Positions 21,216-32,300 of a stretch of DNA of 64,000 bases are shown here, in pieces. A program made the translations under genes and the position numbers. Below the pieces are notes generated by a model. That model searched no databases, was not told where the DNA came from, and saw only the letters and a list, made by a program, of their open reading frames with translations. The stretch is from Cercospora beticola. Taxonomy: Eukaryota > Ascomycota > Dothideomycetes > Mycosphaerellales > Mycosphaerellaceae. How positions within the stretch are numbered: the stretch's first letter is position 1; each line of letters starts with the position of its first letter. Location of the stretch: contig NC_088939.1 in assembly GCF_033473495.1 (NCBI RefSeq), positions 2,666,001 to 2,730,000 of the forward strand, read 5' to 3'.

Positions 21216-21224
21216 TTTTTTTTT
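21216..21224 (+). terminator. Pol III-type T9 terminator after tRNA-Ser
   Basis: A run of nine T begins 21 nt after the mature 3' end. No run of four or more T occurs between 20865 and 21194, so Pol III could read through all introns and stop here. Confidence 0.7.
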
Positions 21225-21598
21225 GCTTTTTCAACGTTTAATATACACGTGGTGGTGTCGCTGGAGAAGCTGCATGGGGACGTAAGTGAACAAGCGAACA
21301 ATTCTGTTTTTGGACTTCGACTTTTAGCGTACACATCGACACCACTTCAGTGAATCACCTGTACAGGGCGATTACGCTTCATCTGAGACGATCAACGACC
21401 GTGCGTGGGATGTCAAACAAGACTCAAGAAACAATACTTCGAAGCGAACTAAATTCACTTCAATTTCGTACCTGCCCTATAATTTTGCCATCCTCCTCTG
21501 CCACATATGAACACGACAGCGCACTATCACAGCACACTTCCCTCGTTCCCATGAAATGACATGCCCCATTGCCAACCACCTTGACCAACTACATACAT
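21225..21598. other. Intergenic region
   Basis: 3' flanks of tRNA-Ser (plus) and of the membrane-protein gene (minus). Nothing further recognised. Confidence 0.4.
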
Positions 21599-22735
21599 TT
21601 ACAACCCCTGCTCGAGATGTTGAACCTTCTCTTTGACGGAGTTTCCACGAGCCCTGCCATTTCTGATCGCAACACTGCCCCCGCCGTCGATACTCATACC
21701 TTTCCGCATCCCATCCAGCTTGACCGAGAAAGCACGAGGTCTTGGACGCAATATGCATGAGATTATTTCAAGACTGTCCACCGACGAATGCTCGCTTGTC
21801 CGGACTTCATCCACAAGTGATTGTGGGGTCATGGGCGTCGTGAAAGGATGCCCGTCCGTTGAGGGCGAGGAGATGGTGTCCTCGCTTCCAAGGCTTGGAG
21901 TCTCGCCAGTATTGTGTTCTGGGGTATGAAGCTCTGACTTCAATTTTGTCGTTTCAGCAGGCTTAGCCTCGTCGCCGGACGGCTGGACAATGGCGTTTGC
22001 TTTAGTCGAAAGTCGAAGAGTTTTGATTCTCAAGGGCGACCCATCGCAAGTCATGTTGCCCGGCTTTGGAGCATGAGTCGGCGTGCTGATCGTCCTGGCT
22101 CGGAACCTGACCATGTCACGACGCTTTCCGAACGGATTGGCTCGAGCCAGCGCATTGCGAGTCTCCGAAGGAAGTTCAATTCCCATATTTCGCAATCTGA
22201 GTGGTGTTGCTGGCTGGCTGCAAGCACGTCTGGGCGTTACGGAAGAGGTGAGAGTCTTCGTGGTTCGACTTCTTCCTCGAGCCTCTTGAACAACTTCCTT
22301 TGATGTCTTGATCGTGACCAGGGGTCGTCTTCTGATGGTTTGCGGGAGCAACACACTTCGTGTGAGCAGGAACAATTGCGGCTGGAATGGATGACCACAT
22401 GTTCCGACCTGAACGAGATTATCAATTGCGTCGATCACTAAGATCCCAAGCAAATGTGTGCCCAGTATTGCGGCCGCGGTCAGCCAATTCGCAAGGTGTA
22501 GCTTGATCTCCGAGCCATGTCGATCGTGAATGAGAGATGGCGATTGAAATGAATTCCAGCTGCTGATAATCGCGACCAGTGCCAGGAAGATTTGGAGTCC
22601 TTCGATAGCAAAGGCGTGAGTGGCTACGACTTTCGACCTATATTTCGTGTTGAGATGAAGTCTAGCAAAATAGTTGTATGCCAGGCTACAAGCAGTCGAC
22701 CCGCCGATCAAGATGAATAAGAGTAGGACTGTCAT
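21599..22735 (-). CDS. Uncharacterised multi-pass membrane protein with long disordered tail
   Basis: Intronless, 378 aa. The N-terminal 125 residues contain three hydrophobic segments: MTVLLLFILIGGSTACSLAY, EGLQIFLALVAIISSW and AAILGTHLLGILVI. The remaining ~250 residues are hydrophilic, rich in Ser, Thr, Arg and Pro, and probably cytosolic and disordered. Several basic-directed phosphorylation-like motifs occur there (RRxS/T, RTIST). No family is recognised. The pattern of membrane anchor plus regulatory tail is what can be said. Confidence 0.65.
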   Translation of the reverse strand: MTVLLLFILIGGSTACSLAYNYFARLHLNTKYRSKVVATHAFAIEGLQIFLALVAIISSWNSFQSPSLIHDRHGSEIKLHLANWLTAAAILGTHLLGILVIDAIDNLVQVGTCGHPFQPQLFLLTRSVLLPQTIRRRPLVTIKTSKEVVQEARGRSRTTKTLTSSVTPRRACSQPATPLRLRNMGIELPSETRNALARANPFGKRRDMVRFRARTISTPTHAPKPGNMTCDGSPLRIKTLRLSTKANAIVQPSGDEAKPAETTKLKSELHTPEHNTGETPSLGSEDTISSPSTDGHPFTTPMTPQSLVDEVRTSEHSSVDSLEIISCILRPRPRAFSVKLDGMRKGMSIDGGGSVAIRNGRARGNSVKEKVQHLEQGL

Positions 22736-23086
22736 GCTGCTCAGCTTTGGAGAAGGAGGGAAATGTCTGCCGCACCATCAGGAAGTTCTGAGATTGCAAA
22801 ATGCAGCGTTTGCTACTCCTGAGACATCAGCCACAAACTCAAGACATATCCGTCGGATGTCTTCATCTGATACTGCTCAACATATCAGTAATGCATGCGG
22901 AAGTTGCATTTGCTGCCATGGATCTGGATTGGAGGAGCTAAAGTTGTGCGTGATTAGCATCGATCGACAAGGTCTGGAGGCCAGAAATCCATAACCTCCA
23001 ACTGGGAAATCGATGCGTGGTCACTGCAGCTCGCCGTCGCAAAGGATCAATTGGCAAAAGTTCCAGTGCATTGGCAAAAAGATTGT
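22736..23086. other. Intergenic region upstream of the membrane protein and 3' of the first tRNA-like gene
   Basis: No protein-coding signal. Includes the Pol III-type stop of the first tRNA-like unit (T5 on the minus strand, 23076-23080). Confidence 0.4.
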
Positions 23087-23185
23087 TGGAGCAGGCCCGA
23101 ATCGAACCGGCATCCCTCCCCCCGGCACCTGGACAGTCCAGGCAATAGGCCGAAAGGGAGTGTCTTACCGTTAGACCACAGCCCC
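23087..23185 (-). tRNA. tRNA-like gene 1 (identity unclear; extended anticodon-position arm)
   Basis: 99-nt unit on the minus strand. Acceptor GGGGCTG pairs with CTGCTCC except for one T-T mismatch, and A73 follows. D-stem GTCT/AGAC. The A-box-like TGGTCTAACGG and B-box-like GGTTCGATTCG are present, and T5 follows the 3' end. The T-stem has one G-G mismatch. The central arm is a CTCCC/GGGAG stem, then a GGC/GCC helix and an apical CCTGGAC/GTCCAGG hairpin. If this is an anticodon arm with intron, the loop reads TT-TCG-G (Arg-TCG), but the sister genes lack U33. The minus-strand TATA-like AGCATAATATA lies about 30 nt upstream (23213-23223). Confidence 0.6.
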
Positions 23186-23368
23186 TTTGATGGCAAGATT
23201 GTTTGCATCCAGTATATTATGCTAGCAGTGGAAGGTCCAGTTTGTGTCTTGGTCGAAGTCCGTTACATCTGCAGTGACCAGATCTGCTACACGGTCCTCT
23301 CCCGCATCAGAAGCACCAACATGGCAAAACAAATTTCGCTAGCTAGCAAGAAAGCAAAAGAATAGCGC

Positions 23369-23461
23369 TGGAGCTGGCCGGACTTGAACCGACATCCCAT
23401 CGAGCAAAGCGGGCTTCCCACTGAAAATGCTTGACGTATCTTACCATTGGACCACAGCCCC
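23369..23461 (-). tRNA. tRNA-like gene 2 (identity unclear; extended anticodon-position arm)
   Basis: 93-nt unit. Acceptor GGGGCTG/CAGCTCC is fully paired with one G-U, and A73 follows. D region TGGTCCAATGGTAAGAT; T-arm GTCGG TTCAAGT CCGGC. The central arm is CGTC/GATG, an A-C mismatch, AGCA/TGCT, then an internal loop with TTTTC and an apical AGTGGG/CCCGCT hairpin. No reading gives a normal U33-anticodon loop. T4 follows (23356-23359). The same AGCATAATATG-like upstream element sits at 23490-23500 with the same spacing as in gene 1. Confidence 0.6.
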
Positions 23462-23605
23462 CAGTGACAACGGGACGTCTTGAACGTAGCATATTATGCT
23501 CCTCAAGTGAGGATTGGTATTGTGAGCGACAAGCCTGAGGATGGTTGCAGTGACGCTGCGCTCGACCGATCAAGGATATGGCAAAAGGCAAAAAGACGGT
23601 ATCAT

Positions 23606-23696
23606 TGGAGCAGGCCAGAATCGAACTGGCATCCCTCCGGCAACTGGTCTCCCAGTTCAAAAGGCCAGGAAGATCTTACCATTGGACCACAACCCC
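23606..23696 (-). tRNA. tRNA-like gene 3 (identity unclear; extended anticodon-position arm)
   Basis: 91-nt unit. Acceptor GGGGTTG pairs with CTGCTCC except for one T-T mismatch, and A73 follows. D region TGGTCCAATGGTAAGAT; the T-arm GCCAG TTCGATT CTGGC is perfect. The central arm is CTTCC/GGAGG, a bulged T, GGC/GCC, the loop CTTTTG and an apical AACTGG/CCAGTT hairpin. T5 follows (23590-23594). The 5' flank shares TTTGATGGCA with gene 1, indicating duplication. Confidence 0.6.
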
Positions 23697-24014
23697 TTTG
23701 ATGGCATGGTGCTTTGTATCTCGTATGTGACACTAGCGTGGCGGGGCGCCGGATGTCAGTATTGCACTGAAGTAGTCGAGCTGTTCGGTCAGAGACAATG
23801 TGCTTGTGTCGTGCAACGGCAACAGGCGGCGATGAGGTATGAAGAGGTTGAAGAAGAAAGTGTCCCGAGTCAAATTTACCCGCTCTCTTGAGTCTTCCTA
23901 CAGGCACGGCTCAGTCCTACACAAAAGTAGCCTTCATTACACAACGCCTCGCTATGGACTCCCTTTTGAAACAAACCAATATGGCTTTTGTACATCACCT
24001 CATTCCAGACCTGA
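23697..24014. other. Intergenic region
   Basis: 5' flank of tRNA-like gene 3 and 3' flank of HAS1. No coding signal. Confidence 0.4.
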
Positions 24015-26164
24015 TCACCGCCTCACAGGCTTGCCTCCTTGGAACTTCCTCTTCTGTGCAGGCTGGCTTCCGTAATTCCTCCTCGCCTGATCAGGCTTCT
24101 TCATGCTGGCTCCAAGATTGATGTCGACCTTGGGAGGCACTGAGAATCCGAAACCCTTGGCCACTTTCTTGAGGTCAAGCTTGTGGATGTCGAACACTGT
24201 ACGAAGCGAGTGGGAAGCATAGGCCTGAAGATAAGATCTATAGCCATCTTTGGCAGACTGTGAAAATTGTTAGTAATCGCTATGCTCAGTCTTCCTTCCA
24301 AAGTACTCACCTTGTTCAAATAGTAGTTCTTGCCAATGAGCATCTCCAACTGTGACTGGATATCAAGAATCTTCTTTGGTGGGATCTCGAACTCGACAAG
24401 AGGCACCTTTGCCTCCTTCAGGTGCGACAAGAAACCAACTTCACTCGGCTGCAAGAACATCAAACTCTTTCCCTTCGCATTTGCACCTCGCGCTGTTCTG
24501 CCGACGCGATGAATGTAATCGCGAGGGTCATCCGGAGGATCGAACTGCACAATCCAATCTACAGCAGGGATATCAAGACCTCTTGCTGCTACATCTGTGC
24601 AGATGAGGGTTCCAGACTTGGCGTTACAGAATTCGAAAAATGTGTTCGTCCGTTTCTGTTGCTTTTGCTTGCCATGCAAATCGAGGACCGGCAGATCGAT
24701 GTAGTTGAGAAGTTCTGAGTAGTACTTGACGCAGTTACAGCTGCTGAAGAAGACAATGATCTTCTTCTGGGGATGCTTCTTGAGGAAGGTAAAGAGTAGG
24801 CGGAACCGCATATCGGAGTCGCAGATCACGTACCCTTGCTCCAACCCGGCGACTGTGCTGTGCTCTTCCTTGTCGTCCACGTTGATGTATAGAGGTCGCT
24901 CTCGAAGTGAGACTCTCGCAAGATCCGCAACCTTTGTCGTCTGCGTAGCGGAAAAGAGCATGGTTTGACGATCGTCCTTTGGTAAAATCTTGACAATCTG
25001 TCGCATCTCGTCCTCGAAACCCACTTCCAGAATTCGATCGGCTTCGTCAATGACAAGTGCCTTGACATTCTTGAACACAAACCCTGGAGTGTTCTGCAGA
25101 TGATCGAGCAAGCGTCCCGGCGTGGCAATGAGCAGATTCACACCCTTGGCCAGCTTCTCCGCCTCTGCCCTTCGGTTCGCACCACCAATGACAATGCCAA
25201 AAGTCTGTGAGTGGTGCTCCATGAGTTCTCGCGCGACACCAAAAATTTGGAGCGCCAGCTCTCGAGTTGGTGAGACCACAATCACACCAGTTCCGTTTCG
25301 CGGCTTGAATCGAAGACCATGCAGCAACTCTACGCAAGGTACAAGGAATGCCAGTGTCTTTCCAGATCCAGTCTTTGCGGCACCTAGCACGTCCTTGCCT
25401 GCCAATAGCGGGCCCATCGCCCTTCTCTGAATTTCTGTCATGTTCTCGAATTTCATGTCATTGATAGCGCGCATGGTCTTCTCACTCAGATTGACCTCGG
25501 AGAACTTCTTCGGCTCTTCGCTTGTACTGGGTAGCGATACACCGACTGCTGAAGGTAGATCGGCTGCTTCTTGATCCTCGTCCTCTTCTTCCACCTCAGA
25601 GTCTGCATCATGGCCGTTCGTTTGCGGTTGCTGCTCGTCATCTGATCCAAATGCGGCGAAATCGTCTTCGTTCTCGACATCAGCAGCACCAGCCTCTGCT
25701 GCAGCATCCTTCAATTCCTGGTTGACCTGCTCTTCTGCCTCAACCTCTTCCGCGTGTGCTTCCTCAACAGGCGCTTGCTCAGCTTTTGCCAGCGCTTTCA
25801 GTCGTCTCTTCTCCTCTTTGCGCTCCTGCTTCGACTTTTTCTTGCTGGGCTGCTCCTCTGGAGCAGAATCGTCGTCGGCATCGACGGGCGGTGTCACCTT
25901 GCGCTTCTTCTCCCTCACTGCATCGCCGTTGACAGCCCCGTCACTCTCATGCTTCCTCTTCTTGTGCTCCTTCTTAGACTTCTTGGCCGATTTTGCGCCA
26001 TTTTCGATGGGGTCCTCGCGCTCCATGGCGGGCGATGGCAAGCCACCAGACATCAAGGCTGGGTTGCCGGGTTTGTGGGAGTGCTTTCGCTTGCGCCTGG
26101 TCGATTCGCGGATATAGTCGTCGTCGTTTGATTCGGGCGTCCAAGAGAAAAGACGATCGGACAT
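24015..26164 (-). CDS. HAS1: DEAD-box RNA helicase Has1
   Basis: Two exons, 24311-26164 and 24015-24257, with one 53-bp phase-0 intron; 698 aa. Helicase motifs in order: a Q-motif region ending [15 protein letters not shown], motif [31 protein letters not shown] in [16 protein letters not shown] in LFSATQT, then [25 protein letters not shown] and HRVGRTARG. The C-terminal exon has [23 protein letters not shown], a Has1-specific block. Has1 works in the nucleolus on both ribosomal subunits (U14 snoRNA release, 25S maturation). The N-terminal ~210 residues are lysine-rich and acidic, longer than in yeast, with several nuclear localisation-like KKxK clusters. All catalytic residues are intact. 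Confidence 0.95.
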
Positions 26165-26830
26165 TGAGAGAATCGCTGGGATGCGCCCAGTACGCAGAGC
26201 AGTCGACCACTTTTTGAGTGGAGACGATCAGACCGAAAAATTGTCGGCCGATCGGCGAAAGTTCAAGCCGAGCTCCGCTGCACCCTCATTTTGGCTCTGT
26301 CTCTTCCCTCCTAACCTCCAAAGAACAACAACTCCCGCCGCGCCGCCCGACACCCTCACACCGACGCCGCAACAGGCGAAAGTCCTTCACGTGACCCACT
26401 GTTGAGTAACAGGTCCAAAGAGTGCAGTACTTCTTTGTCACGAACGAATCGATTCGACGGCGAATTGCTTCCTTTGATTCGGGGACCTTCGGTCAATCCA
26501 GGCGAGCATTGTTCTCTTCCTTTTCGAGCCTCAAGTCAAGCATTTTCAAGGCGAGCCATGATGGCGCCGTCGTACAGCGCCTGGACCAGTCCGCTTTGTT
26601 ATGCCTCCAGCACAATGAAATCAAAGACTATCTATAGCACCTCCCGTCGATCTCTTATACACCCCTTCGAGCCTACTCCCGATGCTCTCCTTTCTTTCTG
26701 CAACATACCACGCACCTTTTCCCAATCTCAGTTTCCTCCAAGGCCCATACTTGGGTATCTGCTGGCAGTACCTCCATAGTTTCAATCTCACACCGCGCTA
26801 CTATCCATTCCCACCAGCTTCACTGTCGCA
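26165..26830. promoter_or_regulatory. Divergent intergenic region between HAS1 and a zinc-knuckle gene
   Basis: About 670 bp, probably both promoters. No clear TATA box or repeat was identified. Confidence 0.4.
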
Positions 26831-28390
26831 ATGCCCCGCCCCGTGACTAACAATCCAAGGAACGACCGCAACCAGGGTCGAAGGAACAGTGGATCAAGGC
26901 AGAATGGCTCGAGGAACAACACGCCAAGGAATACTTCCCAAAACAGAGACCAACGTTGTTCTCTCTGCGACAAGACTGGCCACACGCGAGACAAATGTTT
27001 CAATAATCCCGCAAACTTCAAGTGCAAGAACGAGAACTGCAAGTCGCGCGGGACGCACGAGACTAAAGATTGCAAAATGCGCAACGGCAATAAGCGAGAT
27101 GGAGTGTGTGACCACTGTAATAAAAAGGGCCACTCAAGCGATGATTGCTACAAGAAACGATCTGGTGATGTGTCGATGACCTCTCCCACACATTCCTATT
27201 GTGCCCACTGCAATACGACCGACCACGCAACAAGTTCTTGCAGGGACGCGCTCAGCTTCAAGCGTTACAGCGAATCGCTGCTCAGGTGCGCTCGCTGTCG
27301 CGAAAAGGGCCACAGTCACGATGAGTGTCGAAACCCCGCCGGCAAACGATGTTCCAAATGCCTCTTTCTTGGACACGGGCGAGATAACTGTCCTGTGAGA
27401 CACAACAAGGATCTCAAGTCCCCTGCCACGCCTGCACGAAACGTATTTGCAACTATTGACGGTATGAAGGTGGACGGGCGATCCAGATTCCGCTTCGAGA
27501 AATATGAAAAGCTGCACAAAACCCAGCAGGAGCGATTGAAGCTTGAGAGACACTCCCATGATGTGGACTTTCAGAAGAGTCAGATGACCGAGGCACAGAT
27601 ATACCAGGCCGATCGAAGAATAGAGCAGCTTCAACGGTACATCGAAGCTGAAGAGCGAAAGATCTTCCCTCGCTCCCCGCGCTCGCGAATGGTCCAGGAT
27701 TATGACGTGGAGATGAGGACACCAACTCTTCCCGCCTTCGAGGACTATTATAGGCATACCTGGAATGGTCCTACCACGTATCCTTCTTACAGCATGACGC
27801 TTGGGGGTCGACGAGCATCCACGGTAGCCGCGAGACTTTCCCGGTGGATCACAAAGGAAGGTGGCAACGGGAATGATCCTGTCATACAGGAGAACACCTG
27901 GGCACAGCTCAAAGAGATGGAGAGACGGATTCTCAATAAGATCTCCAACTCTCGTCTGGGATATCGACATTCTGGTATCTGGAACAATTATATCACCCTC
28001 AACGAACTCGCAATCATGGAGGCCGGCGTCGTCACGCAAGAACGTATGAACCAGATCAAAAGGCTCCTTGTCCTGGGTGCCATAGTGTATCGTGATCCGA
28101 TGACTATGGCAGCAGTTTTCGGCCGCAAAGTCCCTTACTGCGCGAAGTGCGGCACCCGCGGAACGATCGTGAATGAGCACTTTGAACCCGTACCAGTCGA
28201 TGCTCCTGTCACCGAACTATATCTGCTACGGGATGTGGAGCACCCAGGATGGGGTCTCTTCATCGTCTTCCAATGCGAAGCTCGATGCACCGCCAAATAT
28301 GGCTATCGATTCGCACCGGTTCCCATCGAAGAGATGAACGGCAAAGACATCCAAAATGATCCAATGTACTATCCATACGGAGACATCTGA
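26831..28390 (+). CDS. Multi-CCHC zinc-knuckle protein
   Basis: Intronless, 519 aa. After an Arg/Asn-rich start, residues ~43-200 carry five C-x2-C-x4-H-x4-C knuckles: CSLCDKTGHTRDKC, CDHCNKKGHSSDDC, CAHCNTTDHATSSC, CARCREKGHSHDEC and CSKCLFLGHGRDNC. A sixth variant, CKNENCKSRGTHETKDC, has wider spacing. Such knuckles bind single-stranded nucleic acid in the Gis2/CNBP group and in retroelement Gag. No protease, RT or integrase follows, so this is not an intact retroelement. The C-terminal ~130 residues hold a CAKCGTRG pair and a folded-looking region (ELYLLRDVEHPGWGLFIVFQCEARC) that is not recognised. RNA binding is inferred. Confidence 0.8.
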   Translation: MPRPVTNNPRNDRNQGRRNSGSRQNGSRNNTPRNTSQNRDQRCSLCDKTGHTRDKCFNNPANFKCKNENCKSRGTHETKDCKMRNGNKRDGVCDHCNKKGHSSDDCYKKRSGDVSMTSPTHSYCAHCNTTDHATSSCRDALSFKRYSESLLRCARCREKGHSHDECRNPAGKRCSKCLFLGHGRDNCPVRHNKDLKSPATPARNVFATIDGMKVDGRSRFRFEKYEKLHKTQQERLKLERHSHDVDFQKSQMTEAQIYQADRRIEQLQRYIEAEERKIFPRSPRSRMVQDYDVEMRTPTLPAFEDYYRHTWNGPTTYPSYSMTLGGRRASTVAARLSRWITKEGGNGNDPVIQENTWAQLKEMERRILNKISNSRLGYRHSGIWNNYITLNELAIMEAGVVTQERMNQIKRLLVLGAIVYRDPMTMAAVFGRKVPYCAKCGTRGTIVNEHFEPVPVDAPVTELYLLRDVEHPGWGLFIVFQCEARCTAKYGYRFAPVPIEEMNGKDIQNDPMYYPYGDI

Positions 28391-29379
28391 AGCGCGACTT
28401 GGATGCGGGCTCACGACGAAGGAATAGGTGATTATCTGAAGCAACTTTTGCGTTTCCACAAAGCATAACTACATAATACTATCAACAAGTGAAGCCTCTG
28501 GCAGGCTCATTCCCCAAAGTTTTTTCTCCCTGCTTCTCATTCTAACTCCCATTCTAACATCCACTCTATGTGCGCGGTCTTCGCGCCTGTCCCAAACCGG
28601 CCTAACCAAAGGCAATGTTGCCCTCCTGTCGGCCGGACAAAGAAAGAGATGAGAATCTGAAATCAAAATCGCCACCAGCTCCCTTTGTCGATTCGTCGTA
28701 GCTGGTTACTTCCGAAACAGGATCCATCTAGCGAGATGGGACAAAGAGAACGAGCGATGTCATGTGTTACGGAAGAGGGATTGGGAACTGCCCTCGAGCA
28801 GTAGTACACCTCGTCCAGCTCGATTGTACTGTGTTGGTCTGTGCATGGGCTGGTCTGGTCTGTGCATGACCTCGCTTGGTCAGTGCGTTTGTGCTGAGAA
28901 TTGGATTGTTGATGAACGCGAGACCTCTACGTCAAAAAGCCATGCATTCTCAGGAAATGATATTCGGTGGAGAGCTTTGAAGCGACTTGCTGTTTACACG
29001 TCCAGGCAAAGGTCTTTGGAGATCGATCATCGATCAAAGATGGCCATCACTCAGCTTGATAAGACAATCGGAGAATTGAACGAAGAACAATGCTCAATTG
29101 ATCTGCTGCTTCTGAGTTCAGCAGAAGTACTATTGCAAACCTGTGAAGCTGTACTCGATCATAGAACATTATGCCGCAATGCTCTTCATCGTTCCTTTCT
29201 TTCACTCTTGCAAGCACAGCAGCTCCGTGCTGAATCTTCAGGGTATGGCATTACTGAAACCAAACCACTTTGCCTTTCACCAGAGCATACGTCTCAGTGT
29301 GTACGCCAACAACGCCAGAACACCGCTCGATCAAAGCCCGTCATGCCTCAAATCATTTGCGACCCGAGAAGCAAAGCAT
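28391..29379. other. Intergenic region between convergent genes
   Basis: About 990 bp. A plus-strand frame (28764-29480) runs through here and into the ISWI last exon, but it has no domain and skewed composition. No other feature is seen. Confidence 0.45.
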
Positions 29380-32300
29380 CTATTTCTTCTTTGGTCTGCC
29401 TCTGCCTTTCGCAGGAACGCTGCCAGAGCCGGTGGTATCGACGCTGCCAGCGCGCGAGGTGCCGTTGGGAGTGCCCTTGACTCCGTTGACAGCTTTGTTC
29501 TGTTCATGAAAATTAGCATCCACGTTTGACTCTCATCACGGCCGCATTCTAGAACTCACCTTGGCACCACCAGTCGAAGTACGACCCTTCTTCTTGGCCG
29601 GAGCCTCTTCCTCCTCATCATCTTCTTCCTCAACGGCTCGCTTGTTCTCCTTGTTGTTGCCACCTTCCATCTCACGCGTGACAGTCGTGATGAGCGTTGC
29701 GCAACGACGGCCAATTTCTTGCGGAGTCCTTGAGAGGAAGAACCAGTCAAAGCGAAACAGTGGGGACTCGCGAATTTCGTCGCGGATCTTCTCATACAGT
29801 CCCTCCGTATCGATTCCGTACTTGTTTAGCATGACCAGCAAGAATCGATCTTCCTCTTCGGTGTACACCTTCTTGTTCGTCGTGCTGACAGTGTAGTTAA
29901 GCTTCAGTTGTTGCAAAGGCACGCGGTACATGGCGAGTTTCTTCTTGAGCATTTCGCGCTGTTCAATGACTCTGGCAGCGCGTTGCTCACCTTCCTTGAT
30001 GGCCGAGACGTGCTTCTCCCAATTATGAATTTCCTTGTAGCGTTTCCAGAAGACCTTGGCGTACTCTTTCACTTCCTTAGGGTTCTTGGAGTCCACTTCA
30101 AGTGCAATGCCTTCATAGTCATTGCGACCATACTTGGCGCTACCATTGATGAATTGCTGGAAGTCACGCTTGTTCCAGTCACCGAAGCCCTCGGACGCAA
30201 GCTGCTCCTTCTCGGCAACCTCTTCTTCGGTCAAAGGCTCAGCATCGTCGATATTCTTTTGCTCCAGTTCTTGGTCCTGCATACGCTGGTCCAGAGTGTC
30301 TTCCTCTCCATCGGCAAGAGGCGCCTTGATATTGTTCTCCTTTCGAAACCAGGCGGTCTCTTTCTCCTGCAGGTCGCCAAGGCGCGGCGAGAAGAACTGA
30401 TAATCGTGCAAAGATTGTTGCTTGGGTGCCCTGGGAACTTTGGGCTTTGGATCGGGTCGAGGTCCGCCTGTCATCAGAGCATTGCGGTAGTACTTGTCCA
30501 TGGAGTAGGACTGCTCTTTGCGCTCACGCTTCGATGGGTTGATCCAGTTGAGCCCAATCTCCTTCTTCTTGTTGATGAAGCTTTCGCCGTTCCATTCATA
30601 AGCCGCGCCTGCTTCTGTATTGAATTTTTGCAGGTCGTCCAGACCAAGCTTTTCGTATTTGGAAGCCATTTCTTTCGTGCGCTCTTCGCCATGGCGTAGG
30701 ATCGCATCAAGGTCATCATCTGCTTCACCACCTTTGCCAAAGGCTCCATATCCGTCCTTCGACTCGAAAATCGTCTCTGCTCCGTGCTGAATCATGCCCA
30801 AAAGCTCATCCTTAGATGCAGCAGTCTTGGCCTGCTGCTGTGCACGTCCTTGCTGGATAACGAGCTGATCGAGACGAAGCTTCTGAGCTGCACGCTCCAG
30901 GACCTTCTCTTCGATGGCATTCTCGGTAATAAAGCGGAACACATGGACCTGCTTCTTCTGACCGATACGATGAGCACGATCCATGGCCTGCAAATCGGCC
31001 TGTGGGTTCCAGTCCGAATCGAAAAGCACAACAATGTCGGCTGTCGTCAAGTTGATGCCCAAACCACCAGCACGAGTTGTTAACAAGAACAGGAACTTTT
31101 CAGAGCCTTCCTTGTTGTAGTCGTCGATCGCCGCAATACGGTCCTCGTGGGCAGTCGAGCCATCAATACGACAGTATTTGTAGCCGCGCATGACAGAGTA
31201 ATCCTCGAGAATATCAAGAACACGCGACATCTGAGAAAAGATCAAGACACGACTGCCCTGAGCTTGCATTCGCTTGAGCAGCTTGTCAAGCATGACCATC
31301 TTCGCTGCATTGTTGACCAGATGCTCGTCAGTTGTGTATGGGGGACCAGGTTCGGCGCCATCGAAGAGATAAGGGTGGTTACAGCACTTGCGCAACTGCA
31401 TGACAATGTTGAGCAGACGAGTCTTGCTCTCCTTCTTGCCTGCAGCACCGTTGACAGCATCGATATCCTTCTCCAGAATGCTCTTGTACCACTTGATCTG
31501 CATCTCGCTCATTCCGACATATAGGTTGACTTCCTTCTTTGGTAGCAGGCTCTTCTCGACGTCAGACTTGACTCGGCGAAGCAAGAAGGGACGCAGGACA
31601 CGATGTAATTGCTGCACGACAGTGTCTTGATCGGCATCTTGATTGTTGAACCACGAGTCAAAAGCTTCGGCGTCTCCGAACACATCTGGTAGCAGGAAGT
31701 TGAGGAGTGCCCACAATTCGTGCAGGTTGTTCTGAAGTGGTGTTCCGGTGATCAGCAGTCGGTTTCTTGAGTTGAAGATTCGAATGATTTGTGCGAGGGA
31801 GGATTCCTCGTTCTTGATTCGGTGAGCTTCATCAATAATGATGTACTCCCATGCAAACTTCTTCAAGTGGCTCTTTTCACGAAGGATCATTTCGTAGGAC
31901 GTAATGCAGACGTCGAATTTCTCATCGACCAGTCGGTCTTGAATGAGTTCCTGACGTTCGTCTTTGGCTCCTTGCAAGACAAGCACGTTGATCTCCGGGA
32001 TCCACTTTGCAAATTCTCGCTTCCAGTTGTCCAATGTCGATTTGGGCACGGCGACGAGGTGAGGCCCCGTGATGCCTTGCAGAAATCGCAGGTAGCCGAT
32101 AAACGAGATAGTCTGCAACGTCTTGCCCAGACCCATCTCGTCTGCGAGGATACCCGAGATACCGTTCTCGTGCAAGCTGATCAACCAATTCAGACCAGCC
32201 ACCTGATAGTCTCGCATTTCACCACCCTGGATGTATTGCGGGCTTTCACGAAATATGGTGTGTTCGGTCTTGCCCTCTTGCTTGCCTTGTCGCAGCAACT

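Noticed and set aside
23051..23907. Open frames of 73-116 codons on both strands over the tRNA-like cluster
   Set aside because: They repeat the same peptide fragments (WSRPESN...) because they translate the duplicated tRNA-like units.
26831..28390. Zinc-knuckle protein as a retrotransposon Gag
   Set aside because: No protease, reverse transcriptase, integrase or terminal repeats are nearby, and the C-terminal domain is unlike Gag.
28764..29480. A 238-codon plus-strand open frame
   Set aside because: No domain, uneven composition, and it runs antisense into the ISWI last exon, whose reading is certain.
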